A stretch of DNA of 64,000 bases, taken from Pycnococcus provasolii. Taxonomy: Eukaryota; Chlorophyta; Pseudoscourfieldiophyceae; Pseudoscourfieldiales. This document shows, piece by piece, positions 7,695 to 17,754 of this stretch. Made by a program: the position numbers and the translations under genes. Where the stretch lies: positions 310,001 through 374,000 of the forward strand of contig CP150573.1 in NCBI GenBank assembly GCA_049487715.1, read 5' to 3'. The notes below the pieces were generated by a model. The model made no database searches and was not told where the DNA came from. It worked only from the letters and a program-made list of their open reading frames with translations. The stretch's first letter is position 1. Each line of letters begins with the position of its first letter.

Positions 7695-10076
7695 CTAACG
7701 TCGCTTGTCGGCGTAGTCCACGTAATCATCAGGTGTTGAGCCTGGCTTAGAACTTGGAACGGTTGTTGTGAAATCACTTCCGCCAGGTGACATCGGTGCT
7801 GCCACCGGCGTTACCACCTCCGATTCGCCAACACAGTGGATAGGAATGGTAAGCGTGCTTGTTGGCGCGTCTTCGTCTTTGTCAGTATTCGTCTTCACGG
7901 TTGCCGTGACGGTGGCGGACGACGGCGCGCACACTTTTCCTGCATCCAACGATAAGGTGCACCCAATCCACATCTCACGAGATGTGCTGTCCATGTTTTC
8001 ACTTCGTGTAATGTTCGCAACGAAAGGGGCGGGAGCCGCGCACACGAAAGTGGATGGGTCCAGGGTGAGCGGATTGCCATCGCAATCTTGAACAACTGGG
8101 GGTGCCACCGCGACAACGAGTGATGCCGTGCACGTCGCCCCGGTGCTAGCACACACACGAGCGAACGAAAGAACAGTGGTGTTAGAGAAAGACGACGCCT
8201 GGCTGAATGTGCTCAACTTCTCGAAGTGTGGTGGCAAATTCGAATATATTCCCGCCGGCGAGGCGCCGGGGTAGATGTACGTCAGGTTGGCGGACGCCGC
8301 GAGCTCCGGAGCGTCACCATCCGTCACTGTCACATTGAAAACGCACGCCGTGTACCGGTCGAGTCCCGGTGAAAGGCGAAAGTGTGCGCGCACGCTCGGG
8401 AATGTGGAATTCGCGCGCATCACACTGCCAGACAGGCGCGTGGTACCCACGGGGATAGCCTTGCATTCCTCGCCATCGCCGTCGGGAATATGCCACGTGT
8501 AGACAAGATGCTTCGTGCTGACGTCAGCGTCAGCAAATGTCGCCTCCAGCTCAACATCTTCCGGATTGCATCCTTCGGGTTGATTAGTGCTCGGCGTCTC
8601 CGCGATCACGCGTCGAAGGCTTGCCACCTCCGGTGCGGTGTGGAATGCCATGTCAATGCTCGCGCGCGAACCGAGCTTTCTCATTTCTACTCCAACCGAG
8701 GCGGTATCTACAGGCTGCTGCGTGTTGTTTCCTTGCGCCCACAGCACAAGCTCGACCATCGCTGTGCACTCCGTGGTACTCGCTGCACCGCAGCTCAAGG
8801 CGATGATCGGCGTCTCGATCCAGGCTGCAGGCAACGCTGAATCCGCAAAGTGCGCCGAGTGTACACCCTCACGTTCCACCTGCAGGCTCGTACCTGCGTC
8901 GCCCTTCATGGAGCCCATGCGCCACGAGTAATTGACGGTTGTAATGCCTGGCGGCACAACAATGGTCGCGCCTACCGTACCTCTTGCATCTCGAATGCAC
9001 GAAGCTTCGTCGTCTGGCACGTCCAGCTCACGCGGCGTGCAGAAGCTGAGCGACGCGGGATTCACGACCATGGATGCGATCTGCGCCAGCCCCCCGCTGC
9101 CACTCGTCGCGCCCTGGCGATGACTTTCCACGTCGAGCAGGCGCATGGAAATGCGCGTCGCCACTCCCTGTCGGATCGTCACACTCGGGCTTCGGCCTGA
9201 GTACAACACATCGTCCGCGGCGTCCTTCGCCAGCGCCTCGAAGTGCGTTTCGGAGCCGGGCACGTCCGCCGGAATGCCGCTCAGGTCGAGTCGCCAGTCG
9301 CTCTTGCTGCTTCCTGCCGTTTTCTGGTCTGGCACGCGAACCATCGCCAAGGCTGCCGATCTTCGCGCCGACTGTGCGGTGTCGTTCTTGAAGGTGCGCA
9401 CGGCAACCACCGCGACACCGGCGACGCGTTCCTGTGCTAGAAGCTTGCGCGCATTGAAGAAGGAGTCGGTGTTGTCGGGCACGTGTGCGACGATGTGTGC
9501 TTTTCCCCCGCTTCCGTCGTCACTTCCCGTGAGCACGAGCGACGGTGTAGCCGGCGTCGACGACTCCTCGCTTGACACGTTGTTGAACGCCCCAAGGAAG
9601 TATGCGCACCCGAGTGCAACTGCGGCGCACACCAGCAGAGTCACGACGTGGCGCACACTCGGATGTCGTTGGCTGGTCGCGATTTGCTTGAGTGCCTGCG
9701 CGTGGCTATTGAGCAGGTCCATGAGCTGCGACGTGCGTCGTCGACTGCTGCTGCTGCTGCTCTTCTTTTCCTTCTCCTCGAAGACTGCGTTGTCGTATAC
9801 GCTTTTGGTTTTTGAGGAGTGGTTGTGCTGCTGGTACTCATCCTCTAGCGCGAACTCTTCTTGTTCTTCCGCAGTTTCCTCATCTTCGTTTTGTTCTTCA
9901 CTTCGTTTGTATTTTATGTTTTTGTTGTTGCTTGTTTTGTCTGTGGTGAAAGATTTTGCGCCGTCGAATAGCAAGTTGTTTACGGAGTCGTTCTCTCCTT
10001 GAAGCTGAAGGTTTGAAGCTTTGTGCGTGGACGCGTCCATATCCACGTCTAGCGGCGGTGGTGGCAGCCTCATCAT
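7695..10076 (-). CDS. Single-pass membrane protein with large Cys/Asn-rich ectodomain, function unknown
   Basis: About 793 residues from the first ATG (tandem Met). The N-terminal 145 residues are acidic and Ser-rich (EEQNEDEETAEEQEEFALED, then SSSSSSRRR). One membrane helix follows (VVTLLVCAAVALGCAYFLGAF), giving a type II or single-pass topology. The ectodomain of about 600 residues has paired cysteines, N-glycosylation sequons (NNTQQ, NCS-like and NLT) and two segments that look like Ig/PKD-type beta-sandwich strands (TTVNYSWRMGS and HLVYTWHIPDGDGEE, with YTACVFNVTVTDGDAPELA). This is reminiscent of PKD/REJ-like repeats of surface receptors, but the match is weak. It could be an adhesion or flagellar surface protein. 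It ends 126 bp after the convergent CDC123 fusion gene. Confidence 0.6.
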   Translation of the reverse strand: MMRLPPPPLDVDMDASTHKASNLQLQGENDSVNNLLFDGAKSFTTDKTSNNKNIKYKRSEEQNEDEETAEEQEEFALEDEYQQHNHSSKTKSVYDNAVFEEKEKKSSSSSSRRRTSQLMDLLNSHAQALKQIATSQRHPSVRHVVTLLVCAAVALGCAYFLGAFNNVSSEESSTPATPSLVLTGSDDGSGGKAHIVAHVPDNTDSFFNARKLLAQERVAGVAVVAVRTFKNDTAQSARRSAALAMVRVPDQKTAGSSKSDWRLDLSGIPADVPGSETHFEALAKDAADDVLYSGRSPSVTIRQGVATRISMRLLDVESHRQGATSGSGGLAQIASMVVNPASLSFCTPRELDVPDDEASCIRDARGTVGATIVVPPGITTVNYSWRMGSMKGDAGTSLQVEREGVHSAHFADSALPAAWIETPIIALSCGAASTTECTAMVELVLWAQGNNTQQPVDTASVGVEMRKLGSRASIDMAFHTAPEVASLRRVIAETPSTNQPEGCNPEDVELEATFADADVSTKHLVYTWHIPDGDGEECKAIPVGTTRLSGSVMRANSTFPSVRAHFRLSPGLDRYTACVFNVTVTDGDAPELAASANLTYIYPGASPAGIYSNLPPHFEKLSTFSQASSFSNTTVLSFARVCASTGATCTASLVVAVAPPVVQDCDGNPLTLDPSTFVCAAPAPFVANITRSENMDSTSREMWIGCTLSLDAGKVCAPSSATVTATVKTNTDKDEDAPTSTLTIPIHCVGESEVVTPVAAPMSPGGSDFTTTVPSSKPGSTPDDYVDYADKRR

Positions 10077-11387
10077 CTTCGAGCCAGGACAGCACGGAAG
10101 ATTGCCAATGAAGAATGACTTAAGAGGCTGCAGAATGAGTGCAGGAGGTGTGGCAAGCAAGTCTCAGTTTCCAAACTACCCATACTCTTGCCAGCGCCTC
10201 TTGCATATGATAATACACACTGTACAAGGAAAAGTGAAGGGTGCATTACCGCTTCACGCGTTCACGTATGAGTGCATGGCCCAAAACGCAAGTCTCGCCA
10301 ACGAGCACTACTCGTTACCGTCTGTGTCTCTTGAAGAAAGAGACGAAAGTCGGCCTGGTTTCTGCGCAGCGATCCGACTGAGGTGTTACGACAGGAGGTA
10401 GCGTAATGCGGCCGCATATGATGTGAAAGGTAAGTTACGCCTAAAGGGAGTGCGATGCTGCTGCCTGCTGCGCGAAGGGAGGGAGGGGAGGGGAGGGCAT
10501 CCCAATACCGGTTCGCAGACGAAGGGGCACGGCAGACGGCAGACGTGAAGCTTCACCCCAAGGATAGGAGGGGAAGAATAACGCTTGCACAAACATTTAG
10601 ACTAGGGGTTTGGGCATCACCGTTTATGCTCCACCTCTATGCTCCCCTGATCCCCCTCGGTTACCGCAGGGTTGCTTGCAGGCCTGTACCTGTACCGTAC
10701 CACGGGACCCCTTGTCTTGTGGGGCCCCTCTGCCAGTCCTCCTTGCCCCTTGCCCCTTGGCGTCATTAATTCCGTCCTTCCCCGGAGACCAGGAGGTACT
10801 CAAGGTCGTTGCTTTGCCGTGGTTTGTTTTGTGCGGAGGGAGGGACCCCACAATACATTTGTCTCTGTTGCGATAGACTACTCTTAGTCTAGTGAGTGAC
10901 ATCACAGAGTGAGCTCTACCAAGGTGCTTGACCCTGTACAGGTGTGGCCTCTTTGGGAACGGAATGAACTTGAACGAGCTTGAAACTTGCCCCTTGCCCC
11001 TTGCCAGCCCCTCCAAGTCCAAGGCCGCTCTCCAAGGCCGACGATCCGGCGACGCAGTACGACCTAAGGAGTAAGGCTAGTATGTCCCCTTAATACGACG
11101 ACGTTATTTTCCATACGTCATGAGCCTTGCCTTTTCTGTGATAACCTTTGGACAGCTACAACGTTACACACGAGTACGCCGGCGTACATAAAACACAGCA
11201 ACTTACAGCGCTAACAACGAGCCTCGCCAGCAGACGACAGACGTACATACACTAGCACACCACAGTCAACTTACGCGTACGACGTGCACGACTGCCGTGA
11301 GCGACGTTATTTGAGCCACTCGCGGATTTCGTGTTGTGCAGATAATAAACAAAAAATACAAATACTAAAAGCCGGTGTTCTAGGCGT
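10077..11387. promoter_or_regulatory. 1.3-kb divergent intergenic region
   Basis: Lies between two divergent genes for secretory or membrane proteins. It contains G-rich and C-rich tracts, a duplicated CTTGCCCCTTGCCCCTTG word (near 10741 and 10987), and several ACGT-rich stretches. No ORF in it has a recognisable protein. It probably holds both promoters and perhaps 5' UTR introns. Confidence 0.4.
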
Positions 11388-12359
11388 ATGGACATCACGG
11401 TCTGGCTACGGTGCGTCGCGGTTTGTCTGTTGATGCGCGTTGGATATTCAAAAGCTCCGGACGAATGTTCCACCGTGCTGCACGTGTACGATCCGTTGCC
11501 GGGTGTTGGCCTTGGTCAGGTCGCGGCTTCTCACGCGGCTGTCATGGAGACGTTCTCGCGCAGGAACATTGGAGTCAGTATTCATGATTGCGCGCTTAAG
11601 AAAGAGTACGAACTGAGGGCGTCGTGTACGGAACGCGTGTCGTCGTCGCTGTTAGAGCTGTACACCCCGGCGTCGGAGTTCTCGTGTGGCGTCGCGCCAC
11701 CCCCGGGACTCACGCTTTTGGATGGACAAGAAAATTGGACGAACGCGAGAGCGAACCGAGGGTTTCTTCTTATCAATCCACACGCAAGGTACGCTTTCGG
11801 AGATAAATGCGATTCGGTGAGAAAATGGTTGCGTCGGCCTTCGAAACTGGGAGAAACTTTGTTTCGTGACGTCGAAGCAGTCGCGGTCGCTTTTCATGTC
11901 AGGTTGTTCGATGGAAACGATGCCTTGGTATCCGTCTCGGACGACCTCACCGTGACCGTGAACGAAGACAGAGGCGACTCGAGAGTCGCGTTCATAACCG
12001 ACCGAGTGGTGCGAGACATGGTTCATCACATCGTCAAATTTGCCGGCGCGGAATGGGAGAAGAAAAAAACTTTCACGTACGTGGCCACCGACAGTCCCAC
12101 TGTCCGGAGGAAATTATCGAATTTCACGTTCATCAAAACAAACCCACACGCGGAGTCCAAGATACCACCCGAGCATCGCCTCTACGACACCGCGTCGCTG
12201 TACGACTTTCACGCGCTCAGCATGGCGAGCACGATCATCTCGATGCCGACTTCCTCGTCATTTTCTCAGTACGCAGGCTGTCGCGGCGAAGCGCGCGTTT
12301 TGACCGCGAAAACGTTCAAAGAAATAGAAAGTTTATTGCAGCACGCAGGAGTCCGTTAA
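11388..12359 (+). CDS. Secreted/Golgi fucosyltransferase-like glycosyltransferase
   Basis: A 323-residue protein with an N-terminal signal or anchor (MDITVWLRCVAVCLLMRVGY). The second half resembles the GDP-fucose-binding fold shared by GT23/NodZ/POFUT enzymes: VAVAFHVRLFDG (equivalent to the HxR substrate loop), then FTYVATDSPTVRRKL (the TDs strand), then LYDFHALSMASTIISMPTSSSFSQYAGCRG, the typical C-terminal pattern where a donor-binding Ser/Thr run follows a hydrophobic strand. This assignment rests on motif pattern and order only; linkage and acceptor cannot be inferred. Several Cys residues fit a lumenal location. Another Rossmann-like glycosyltransferase is possible. Confidence 0.55.
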   Translation: MDITVWLRCVAVCLLMRVGYSKAPDECSTVLHVYDPLPGVGLGQVAASHAAVMETFSRRNIGVSIHDCALKKEYELRASCTERVSSSLLELYTPASEFSCGVAPPPGLTLLDGQENWTNARANRGFLLINPHARYAFGDKCDSVRKWLRRPSKLGETLFRDVEAVAVAFHVRLFDGNDALVSVSDDLTVTVNEDRGDSRVAFITDRVVRDMVHHIVKFAGAEWEKKKTFTYVATDSPTVRRKLSNFTFIKTNPHAESKIPPEHRLYDTASLYDFHALSMASTIISMPTSSSFSQYAGCRGEARVLTAKTFKEIESLLQHAGVR

Positions 12360-13168
12360 GTCAGATCTCATGTCACTAATAATATACATTAGAGCTCATC
12401 GTCTAAGAATGCTATTTATACGCGGACCACTCCGGAACCCCCTCCGACACCTCAGACTTGACCGAGGGGGCGAGGAGATTCTTTTTCCGTTCGTCTGGCA
12501 TCTGAAGCACGTCGTGTTGTGCGCGAGGTTCAGCATGATGATCCGGTGCATGCGTGAGTTGTCGTTCCGGAGCACGGCGTTGAGGGAATTCCCCGGATAG
12601 ATCTAGATTTGATTTTGGATTTTACAGGTTATTTGGGCGCTTAGGTGGCCATGCTTTGCGCCCTCTGGGGCCTCTGGGCATGCTTTGCCCCCCCCCTTAA
12701 GCGGCCACGCATTGTAACCAAGACCACCACTTCTCGTGCCAACTTCCCACTCGCGTTCACACACGCGTACGCGCTTAGTGGTTACGCTCACAATCGTTGT
12801 AAGGGTACCTTATCGTGTCGTGACTCGTGACTGTCGTCACACATACGTACCTACCGTACCTGTTGGTTGCCTTGACAACCTTGCCTGCAGGTGACGTCAA
12901 AGAGTGGCCCTCCAAAGCTCCTGGACCTAAAAAGGCTAACCTAATAAGGTCAACTTGACGGGAGGCCCGAGGCCGGGAGTCGGGAGTTGCCCCCTCCAGT
13001 CAGCCAGGGGAGGAGGGGAGCAAGCGACGGGAGCAAAACCGGTGGTGGTGCAGTTAGGGTTCGGGTTAGGGTTCGTGGGTTCGTGCTCGGGTAAAGGAGT
13101 ACTTATTAGGGTTCGCCCCCCCCAGCCCCCCCAGTTCTCCGGAGCCACAAGAAGTTCCCTCAGCCAAC
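12360..13168. promoter_or_regulatory. Intergenic region with telomere-like motifs upstream of prohibitin
   Basis: No gene was recognised. TTAGGG-type words cluster at 13054-13111 (TTAGGGTTCGGGTTAGGGTT and a further TTAGGG at 13106), that is 60-115 bp before the prohibitin ATG. Earlier sequence is unremarkable apart from a GGCATGCTTTGC-type direct repeat near 12647-12685. Confidence 0.5.
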
Positions 13169-14277
13169 ATGGCGTCCCCCGGAGGTCCCGCAGCGCAGGC
13201 GGCGGCGGCGGCGCTCGCCAACGCGCTCGGTGTCGTCGCGCGGTGGTCCGTCGGACTCGGCATCGCAGGATCTGTCGCACAAGCCTCTTTGTTCGACGTC
13301 GACGGTGGCGAACGTGCCGTTATGTTCAACCGACTCTCAGGGGTCTCGCAGAAAGTGGTCGGAGAAGGAACGGTACGTTCATGGAAGAAGGTTCTTGGTG
13401 TGATCTTTGCTTTGTTCTTCTTGCTCTGTGTGATCTTAGAATTGGTTTAGGCTTGGGGTTGACTGTGACTGTGTGTGTGTGTGTGTGTGTGTGGTTGTGT
13501 GTTGTGCACATATGTATTGCTTCATTCATTCACAAGTGGGTTCACCTTTTGACTGACATCTATCCCTTTTTGATTTTTGGCCACTCAAAAACGTATTATA
13601 TACAGCACATCATGATCCCGTGGTTCCAGACGCCGCACAAGTTCGACATACGCACGAGACCCAGGCTGATCAACACAGTCACGGGAACGAAAGACCTGCA
13701 GAACGTCAACCTCACACTACGTGTGCTATGCAGACCGGAGGTGGACAAACTCCCGAACATTTATCAGACGCTTGGTAAGGACTACGACGAGCGCGTCCTT
13801 CCATCCATTGGAAACGAGGTGTTGAAGAGCGTCATCGCAAGGTTCAACGCGGACGAACTGCTCACGAAGCGCGCCGAAGTCAGCCTGCAGGTTTCACAGG
13901 AACTTCTCAAGCGCTCCGAAGGTTTCAACCTCGTCCTCGAGGATGTTGCCATCACGCACCTCACGTTCGGTCAGGAGTTTGCTAAGGCAATTGAGGCGAA
14001 ACAGGTGGCAGAGCAGGACGCGCTGAGGAGCAACTACATCGTAGCAAAGGCGGAGCAGGAAAAACTTGCCGCAGTCATTCGCGCGGAAGGCGAGGCTGAG
14101 GCGGCGAATCTAATCTCGAACGCGACGCGACGTGCGGGAACAGCCCTCGTCGAGCTGCGCAAAATCGAGGCTGCGCGAGACATTGCCGAAACGATGGCGC
14201 GAAGCGGGAACGTCGCATACTTGCCCAGTGGTGGGAATGTGCTGCTGAATCTCGCAGGAGGGGGTGGAGCGCGCTAG
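13169..14277 (+). CDS. PHB1: Prohibitin-1, mitochondrial inner-membrane scaffold (two exons)
   Basis: Exons 13169-13372 and 13606-14277 join in phase 0 to give 291 residues. The intron (233 bp) has GTACGT at its 5' end and ATACAG at its 3' end and carries a GT-dinucleotide microsatellite. Joining restores EGT followed by [20 protein letters not shown], the canonical prohibitin motif. Other hallmarks are [56 protein letters not shown] and the C-terminal [14 protein letters not shown]. The N-terminal hydrophobic segment ([15 protein letters not shown]) is the inner-membrane anchor. Prohibitins form ring complexes with PHB2 that stabilise respiratory complexes and bind m-AAA protease. PHB1 type is inferred from the YLP(A/S)G tail. 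Confidence 0.95.
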
Positions 14278-14292
14278 TCATTGAGTTTTACC

Positions 14293-14443
14293 AAGATCGC
14301 TCATTCAGTAAAGTAATAGAGTTTACTTCGTCCAACAGGTCGTCCATTCACACCATTCACTTTTTTACCACTCAGCCCGACCGGTGAATACATTCAGCAA
14401 CGCGATTTTATACACGGCGCTGGTGATGTCGAAGCTACTATAG
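14293..14443 (+). repeat. 3'-flanking dispersed element, copy 2 (extended form)
   Basis: Starts 15 bp after the prohibitin stop, in sense direction: AAGATCGCTCATTCAGTAAA, GAGTTTACTTCGTCCAAC and CGTCCATTCACACCATTCAC. It continues with an extension shared with copy 4: CATTCAGCAACGCG, then GGCGCTGGTGATGTCGAAGC followed by TACTAT. The shared length is about 150 bp. Confidence 0.8.
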
Positions 14444-14531
14444 GCTTTGAATAATCAATAATCAATTGAGAAAAACTTTCTACAAATCACATATAAAAAA
14501 GGTACTATACGAGTCCTTGTTTATCTAAGTT

Positions 14532-15638
14532 CTACGTTGTTTTTAACGCAATGCGCTCCAGCTCCTTCTGAACGAACGTGCCCGCGAGCATGGCAGGATA
14601 CCGTTCGTTCGACTCAGGCTCGTCGAATTTCCCCAACGGCCGAAGCGTCTGGTCGCTGTTGACATGTGAGAATACCGTGCTGCTTACGCGCCACGGCGAT
14701 TCGCCGCGCTGCTTACGCGCCTTCAACACCTCGACGGTCGCCTCCGTGCACACCACCTCGTGCATTCCAGCCTTCACGTAGCCTCCCGTTAGTCTCTCGA
14801 GCTGCATTCCTGCCTGCACGAGCAGGCACCCATCGGGCACTTTGACGGCGATCTTGCGCCCGTCGCGCAGCCAAACGAACAGGCCTGGATACCGGCTCTT
14901 GCCGTGTATCGTAAACAGGTTGAGGTCGCTGTGGTATCCGGCGAGCACGGTTCCGATTTCGTTGTGAACGCTAAGGTCGCTACCCGTCGGTGCAAGTAGG
15001 TGTGGCCCTTGATGCATCAGCTTGGCAAGTGTGTCCGCCTCCCAACCGAACCCGACACTCGCGAGTTCTGCGACAGCCTGCACAGCCTCGAGCATGCGCG
15101 TGCCCCACTTGTTCATCGTCGTCGGCCATGTGTCCTGGAAAGCGGCGGGCACGACGGGCTCTGCATTCAACTCGGCGAACTTCGTTTCTGCAGGTCTTTC
15201 TCCTAGTCGCCAGAAGAACCTCCACTTCGGGTCCGCGCCCTTGGGAAGGTGTGCACGGTGTTTCTGAGGCTGGTTCGACATTTCCTCCAGGCACGTGGAG
15301 TCGTGTGCGCAAAACGGCACTTCGACGCCGTCAGGCGTGACCCCCACTTGGTAGTGTAGGGCAGGTCTTGCGTCAACAGGCACTTTCGCGTCGTACGCTT
15401 GTCCGAAGTACTCCTCCATGAGGTTCATGAACTCGTCGTTATCCGCGGGTGAGACGCGTGGGTCTCGCACGACGAGCACGCCTGTTTCGTGGAGACACGA
15501 GGCGACGGCACGTGCTTGGTCGGTATCCTTTGTCTTAAGGAACGCGTCGAGGTCAATGACGGGCAGCATGCCGTCGTCGTACTGCGTCGAGCTGTCGGCA
15601 CGCTCCGAGCGAGTCGACGAAAACGGGGGGGCGGCCAT
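14532..15638 (-). CDS. 2-oxoglutarate/Fe(II)-dependent dioxygenase, IPNS-like
   Basis: About 368 residues from the ATG before AAPPFSS; the frame is open further upstream, but that part is Arg/Ser-rich and unlike the family. The N-terminal DIOX_N part has LPVIDLDAF and a LHETGVLVVRDPRV strand. The double-stranded beta-helix core shows the iron ligands H236 and D238 (GYHSDLNLFTIHG), H293 (KAGMHEVV) and the 2-oxoglutarate-binding Arg at 317 with Ser two later (WRVSS). It resembles plant and fungal isopenicillin-N-synthase-like oxygenases that hydroxylate or desaturate small molecules; the substrate cannot be told. It shares a divergent promoter of about 235 bp with the WD40 gene. Confidence 0.82.
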   Translation of the reverse strand: MAAPPFSSTRSERADSSTQYDDGMLPVIDLDAFLKTKDTDQARAVASCLHETGVLVVRDPRVSPADNDEFMNLMEEYFGQAYDAKVPVDARPALHYQVGVTPDGVEVPFCAHDSTCLEEMSNQPQKHRAHLPKGADPKWRFFWRLGERPAETKFAELNAEPVVPAAFQDTWPTTMNKWGTRMLEAVQAVAELASVGFGWEADTLAKLMHQGPHLLAPTGSDLSVHNEIGTVLAGYHSDLNLFTIHGKSRYPGLFVWLRDGRKIAVKVPDGCLLVQAGMQLERLTGGYVKAGMHEVVCTEATVEVLKARKQRGESPWRVSSTVFSHVNSDQTLRPLGKFDEPESNERYPAMLAGTFVQKELERIALKTT

Positions 15639-15873
15639 GGGTGGGGAGTGTAACGTCTGGAGGGAAAAACAGGATTGTGGGATACGGGGATCCCTCCTAG
15701 AGCGACTTTCTACGCTAGACTTCCGCCGCCGCCGTTCTCCTCGTCCTTTCCAGTGACAGACGCCTTGCACTCCGATGAGCAGCCATGTCCCTCTCGTCGT
15801 CTATGCCTCATTCACGCACGCACACTCTTCCTCTTCTTCATCCTCGCGCAATACTTCAGCTTCCAAGAAAACC

Positions 15874-17094
15874 ATGTCAGCCATAGTCTTCTCCATAGGT
15901 GGTAACGCACTCGCGCACTTCAAACCCGTCAACGCCATCACATCAGCAACTTCCATCACGGCGACGCAAACACAACTTATCGCCATCGAACAAACGACGA
16001 AAGGGAACGCGCAGAGTGGTGCGACTTTGCACCATTTCAGCCACTCAAAACCTTCACTTGTAACGCGTTCGTTCACGCCCGAACGCGTGACTTCTCTCGC
16101 ATCAGCGGCGCCGTTCGTCATAGCTGGGGGAGTATCAGGCGTGTGCTTTGTCTGGGACGAAGACGACGGCGTGCTCGCGGCGGCGCCAAGGTGTCACCAC
16201 AGGAAAGTTAACACCGTCGCGTTCAGCCCAGACGGCGCGCTCTTCGCTACGGGCGGGGACGACGCGGTCGTTCACGTGTGGAGCCTCGCACACGTGCTGG
16301 CGTGTGGTGCCGAGGCGACACCCACGGAAGCGGCGCCGCTCGTCACGTTCGCGCACCACGCGCTGCCAGTCACGGGTGCCGCATTCGGGGAGACATTTCC
16401 CAGCCCCGACGGCGTGCTTGCGAGCGTGTCCGCGGACAGATGCATTAACATACACTCCGTGCATGCAGGGCAGCTTTTGCGCTCCGTGCGAACCCCCGCC
16501 CCACTTACATGTGTTTGCGTGTGCGCGTGCGATGCTGTCGTCGCCGCGGGAGCGGAGGACGGCGCCGTGTACGTGGTGACGCTCGTTGGAAGTCCAAGCG
16601 ATCAGTCAGGAGCCGTGCGTCTCGTCGGACACCCTGGTGCGATACGCTCGCTGGCGGCTGTGCCATACCGAGGGTGCATTGTCAGCGCATGTGCGGGAGG
16701 CACGGTGCGCGTTTGGGACGTTACCGACGCAGCGCGCGGTGAGCATGACCCTGACACAGTATCCGCCACATCGTGCGTCTCTACATGGACCCATGCTGCG
16801 AACGCCGCAGCTACCGGTGGTTCCGGTGGCGGTGGAGCGGTTGCGGCTGAGGGAGTTGAGTGCTCGTCCGTGCTTTGCATGCCATGTCCCGCAGATCTAC
16901 GTGGGCGACTCTCCGCCTCGCGCGTTGGCACAACCACCGACGACGTTACAACTTTCGCCGCTGCTATTGGCGGCGACGGTGGTGGAGGCATTAATTCGAA
17001 TTTGCAGCCATTCGAAAAGTACTCGAGCGTGCAGGCAAGACAAAACGCCGATCGCATTCTGCTGAGAATCGGCGCATGCGATGACAGCGACTAA
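15874..17094 (+). CDS. WD40 protein of the IPI3/WDR18/RID3 family (60S ribosome biogenesis)
   Basis: 406 residues from the ATG at 15874; an in-frame ATG at 15775 would add a Ser-rich 33 residues. WD-type blades include CFVWDEDDG, HHRKVNTVAFSPDGALFATG followed by VHVWSL, TFAHHALPVTGAAFG, ADRCINIHSVHAGQLLRSV, AAGAEDGAVYVVTL and GHPGAIRSLAAVPYRGCIVS followed by VRVWDV. The order and the phrase H-ALPVT after a VWSL blade resemble IPI3/WDR18, a subunit of the Rix1/PELP1 complex that acts in ITS2 processing and nuclear pre-60S maturation. The stop codon TAA is itself the start of a 3'-flanking repeat copy. The WD40 call is firm; the family call is moderate. Confidence 0.75.
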   Translation: MSAIVFSIGGNALAHFKPVNAITSATSITATQTQLIAIEQTTKGNAQSGATLHHFSHSKPSLVTRSFTPERVTSLASAAPFVIAGGVSGVCFVWDEDDGVLAAAPRCHHRKVNTVAFSPDGALFATGGDDAVVHVWSLAHVLACGAEATPTEAAPLVTFAHHALPVTGAAFGETFPSPDGVLASVSADRCINIHSVHAGQLLRSVRTPAPLTCVCVCACDAVVAAGAEDGAVYVVTLVGSPSDQSGAVRLVGHPGAIRSLAAVPYRGCIVSACAGGTVRVWDVTDAARGEHDPDTVSATSCVSTWTHAANAAATGGSGGGGAVAAEGVECSSVLCMPCPADLRGRLSASRVGTTTDDVTTFAAAIGGDGGGGINSNLQPFEKYSSVQARQNADRILLRIGACDDSD

Positions 17095-17147
17095 GATTGC
17101 TTATTCAGTAATGGAGTGTACTTTACTTTGTCCAACGGTCATCCATT
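17092..17147 (+). repeat. 3'-flanking dispersed element, copy 3
   Basis: Begins exactly at the stop codon of the WD40 gene (TAAGATTGCTTATTCAGTAA), continues with TGGAGTGTACTTTACTTTG and TCCAACGGTCATCCATTG. It lacks the CACACCATTC tail. It is in sense direction to the upstream gene and overlaps the 3' end of the minus-strand LRR-like exon. Confidence 0.75.
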
Positions 17148-17386
17148 GTAGTTTTGCTGATCTCAAAGGCGATTTCGTCCGTCGGAGGTCCTTGGATGGA
17201 GTCGGCAACGACGGAGAGGCTCTGGAACGCATCGGACATGTCGTACAGGTTAGGAAGGTCTTTCAGGATGAATCGCCCTCCGATGCACTGCATTTTGGAG
17301 AATCCTGCAATTTTGCGTAGGTTGGTGTTGTTGACGAGCTTCAGGTTGCCGGTGATGATCGCGAGTTCGTCGAATTCGACGAGATT
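17123..17386 (-). pseudogene. Orphan exon of an LRR / receptor-L-domain-like protein
   Basis: The minus strand carries an 88-codon open stretch ending in TAA, preceded by a good acceptor (CTCTCTGTTCTAG). Its translation has repeated hydrophobic-Asn spacing typical of LRR/receptor-L solenoids: EFDELAIITGNLKLVNNTNL, RKIAGFSKM and FILKDLPNLYDM. Just upstream, at about 17440-17510, another frame gives LNLGSSGITEIPSTMPLRKW, also LRR-like, so a short intron may separate them. No start codon or full protein is visible between the WD40 and GT29 genes. It is either the fragment of a surface receptor gene or a small unannotated gene; the evidence is pattern only. Confidence 0.35.
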
Positions 17387-17754
17387 CTAGAACAGAGAGT
17401 TGTGATGCGACACTGATGGGGAGCCGTTGCAGAAACCATTTTCTGAGTGGCATCGTGGAGGGGATTTCTGTGATCCCGCTCGAACCAAGATTCAATGGCG
17501 GCGCACAACGTTCCCGGCGTTTACTTCGTGTAGGAACCTCCCGGAGGTCCCTTTTCTTAATATTTTTCACGCCTTGCCGCCGCCGCCGCCGGACAGCTGG
17601 AGTTGAAGCTCAAGCTCCTGATTTATTATTGTAAAAAAAAGAAAGAATTCACATTACAGTAGTACTATGAATTCACATTCACGTGAATCAATCGGGGCAT
17701 TTCAGTGCTGGGTGGCGAATCAAAAACGAATCAATTTAAAATGATGTATTGGTT
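17387..17754. other. Intergenic remainder downstream of GT29
   Basis: Contains the possible LRR-like second fragment described above, a (GCC)n run near 17576, and an A-rich stretch near 17630. An inverted pair ATTCACATT/CATTCACGTGAATC near 17649-17690 forms palindromes. Nothing else is recognised. Confidence 0.3.

Noticed and set aside
9145-10002. 285-codon ORF opposite the ectodomain gene
   Set aside because: Antisense shadow of the minus-strand membrane protein; poly-Leu/Ser runs mirror its Glu/Ser and Lys-rich codons.
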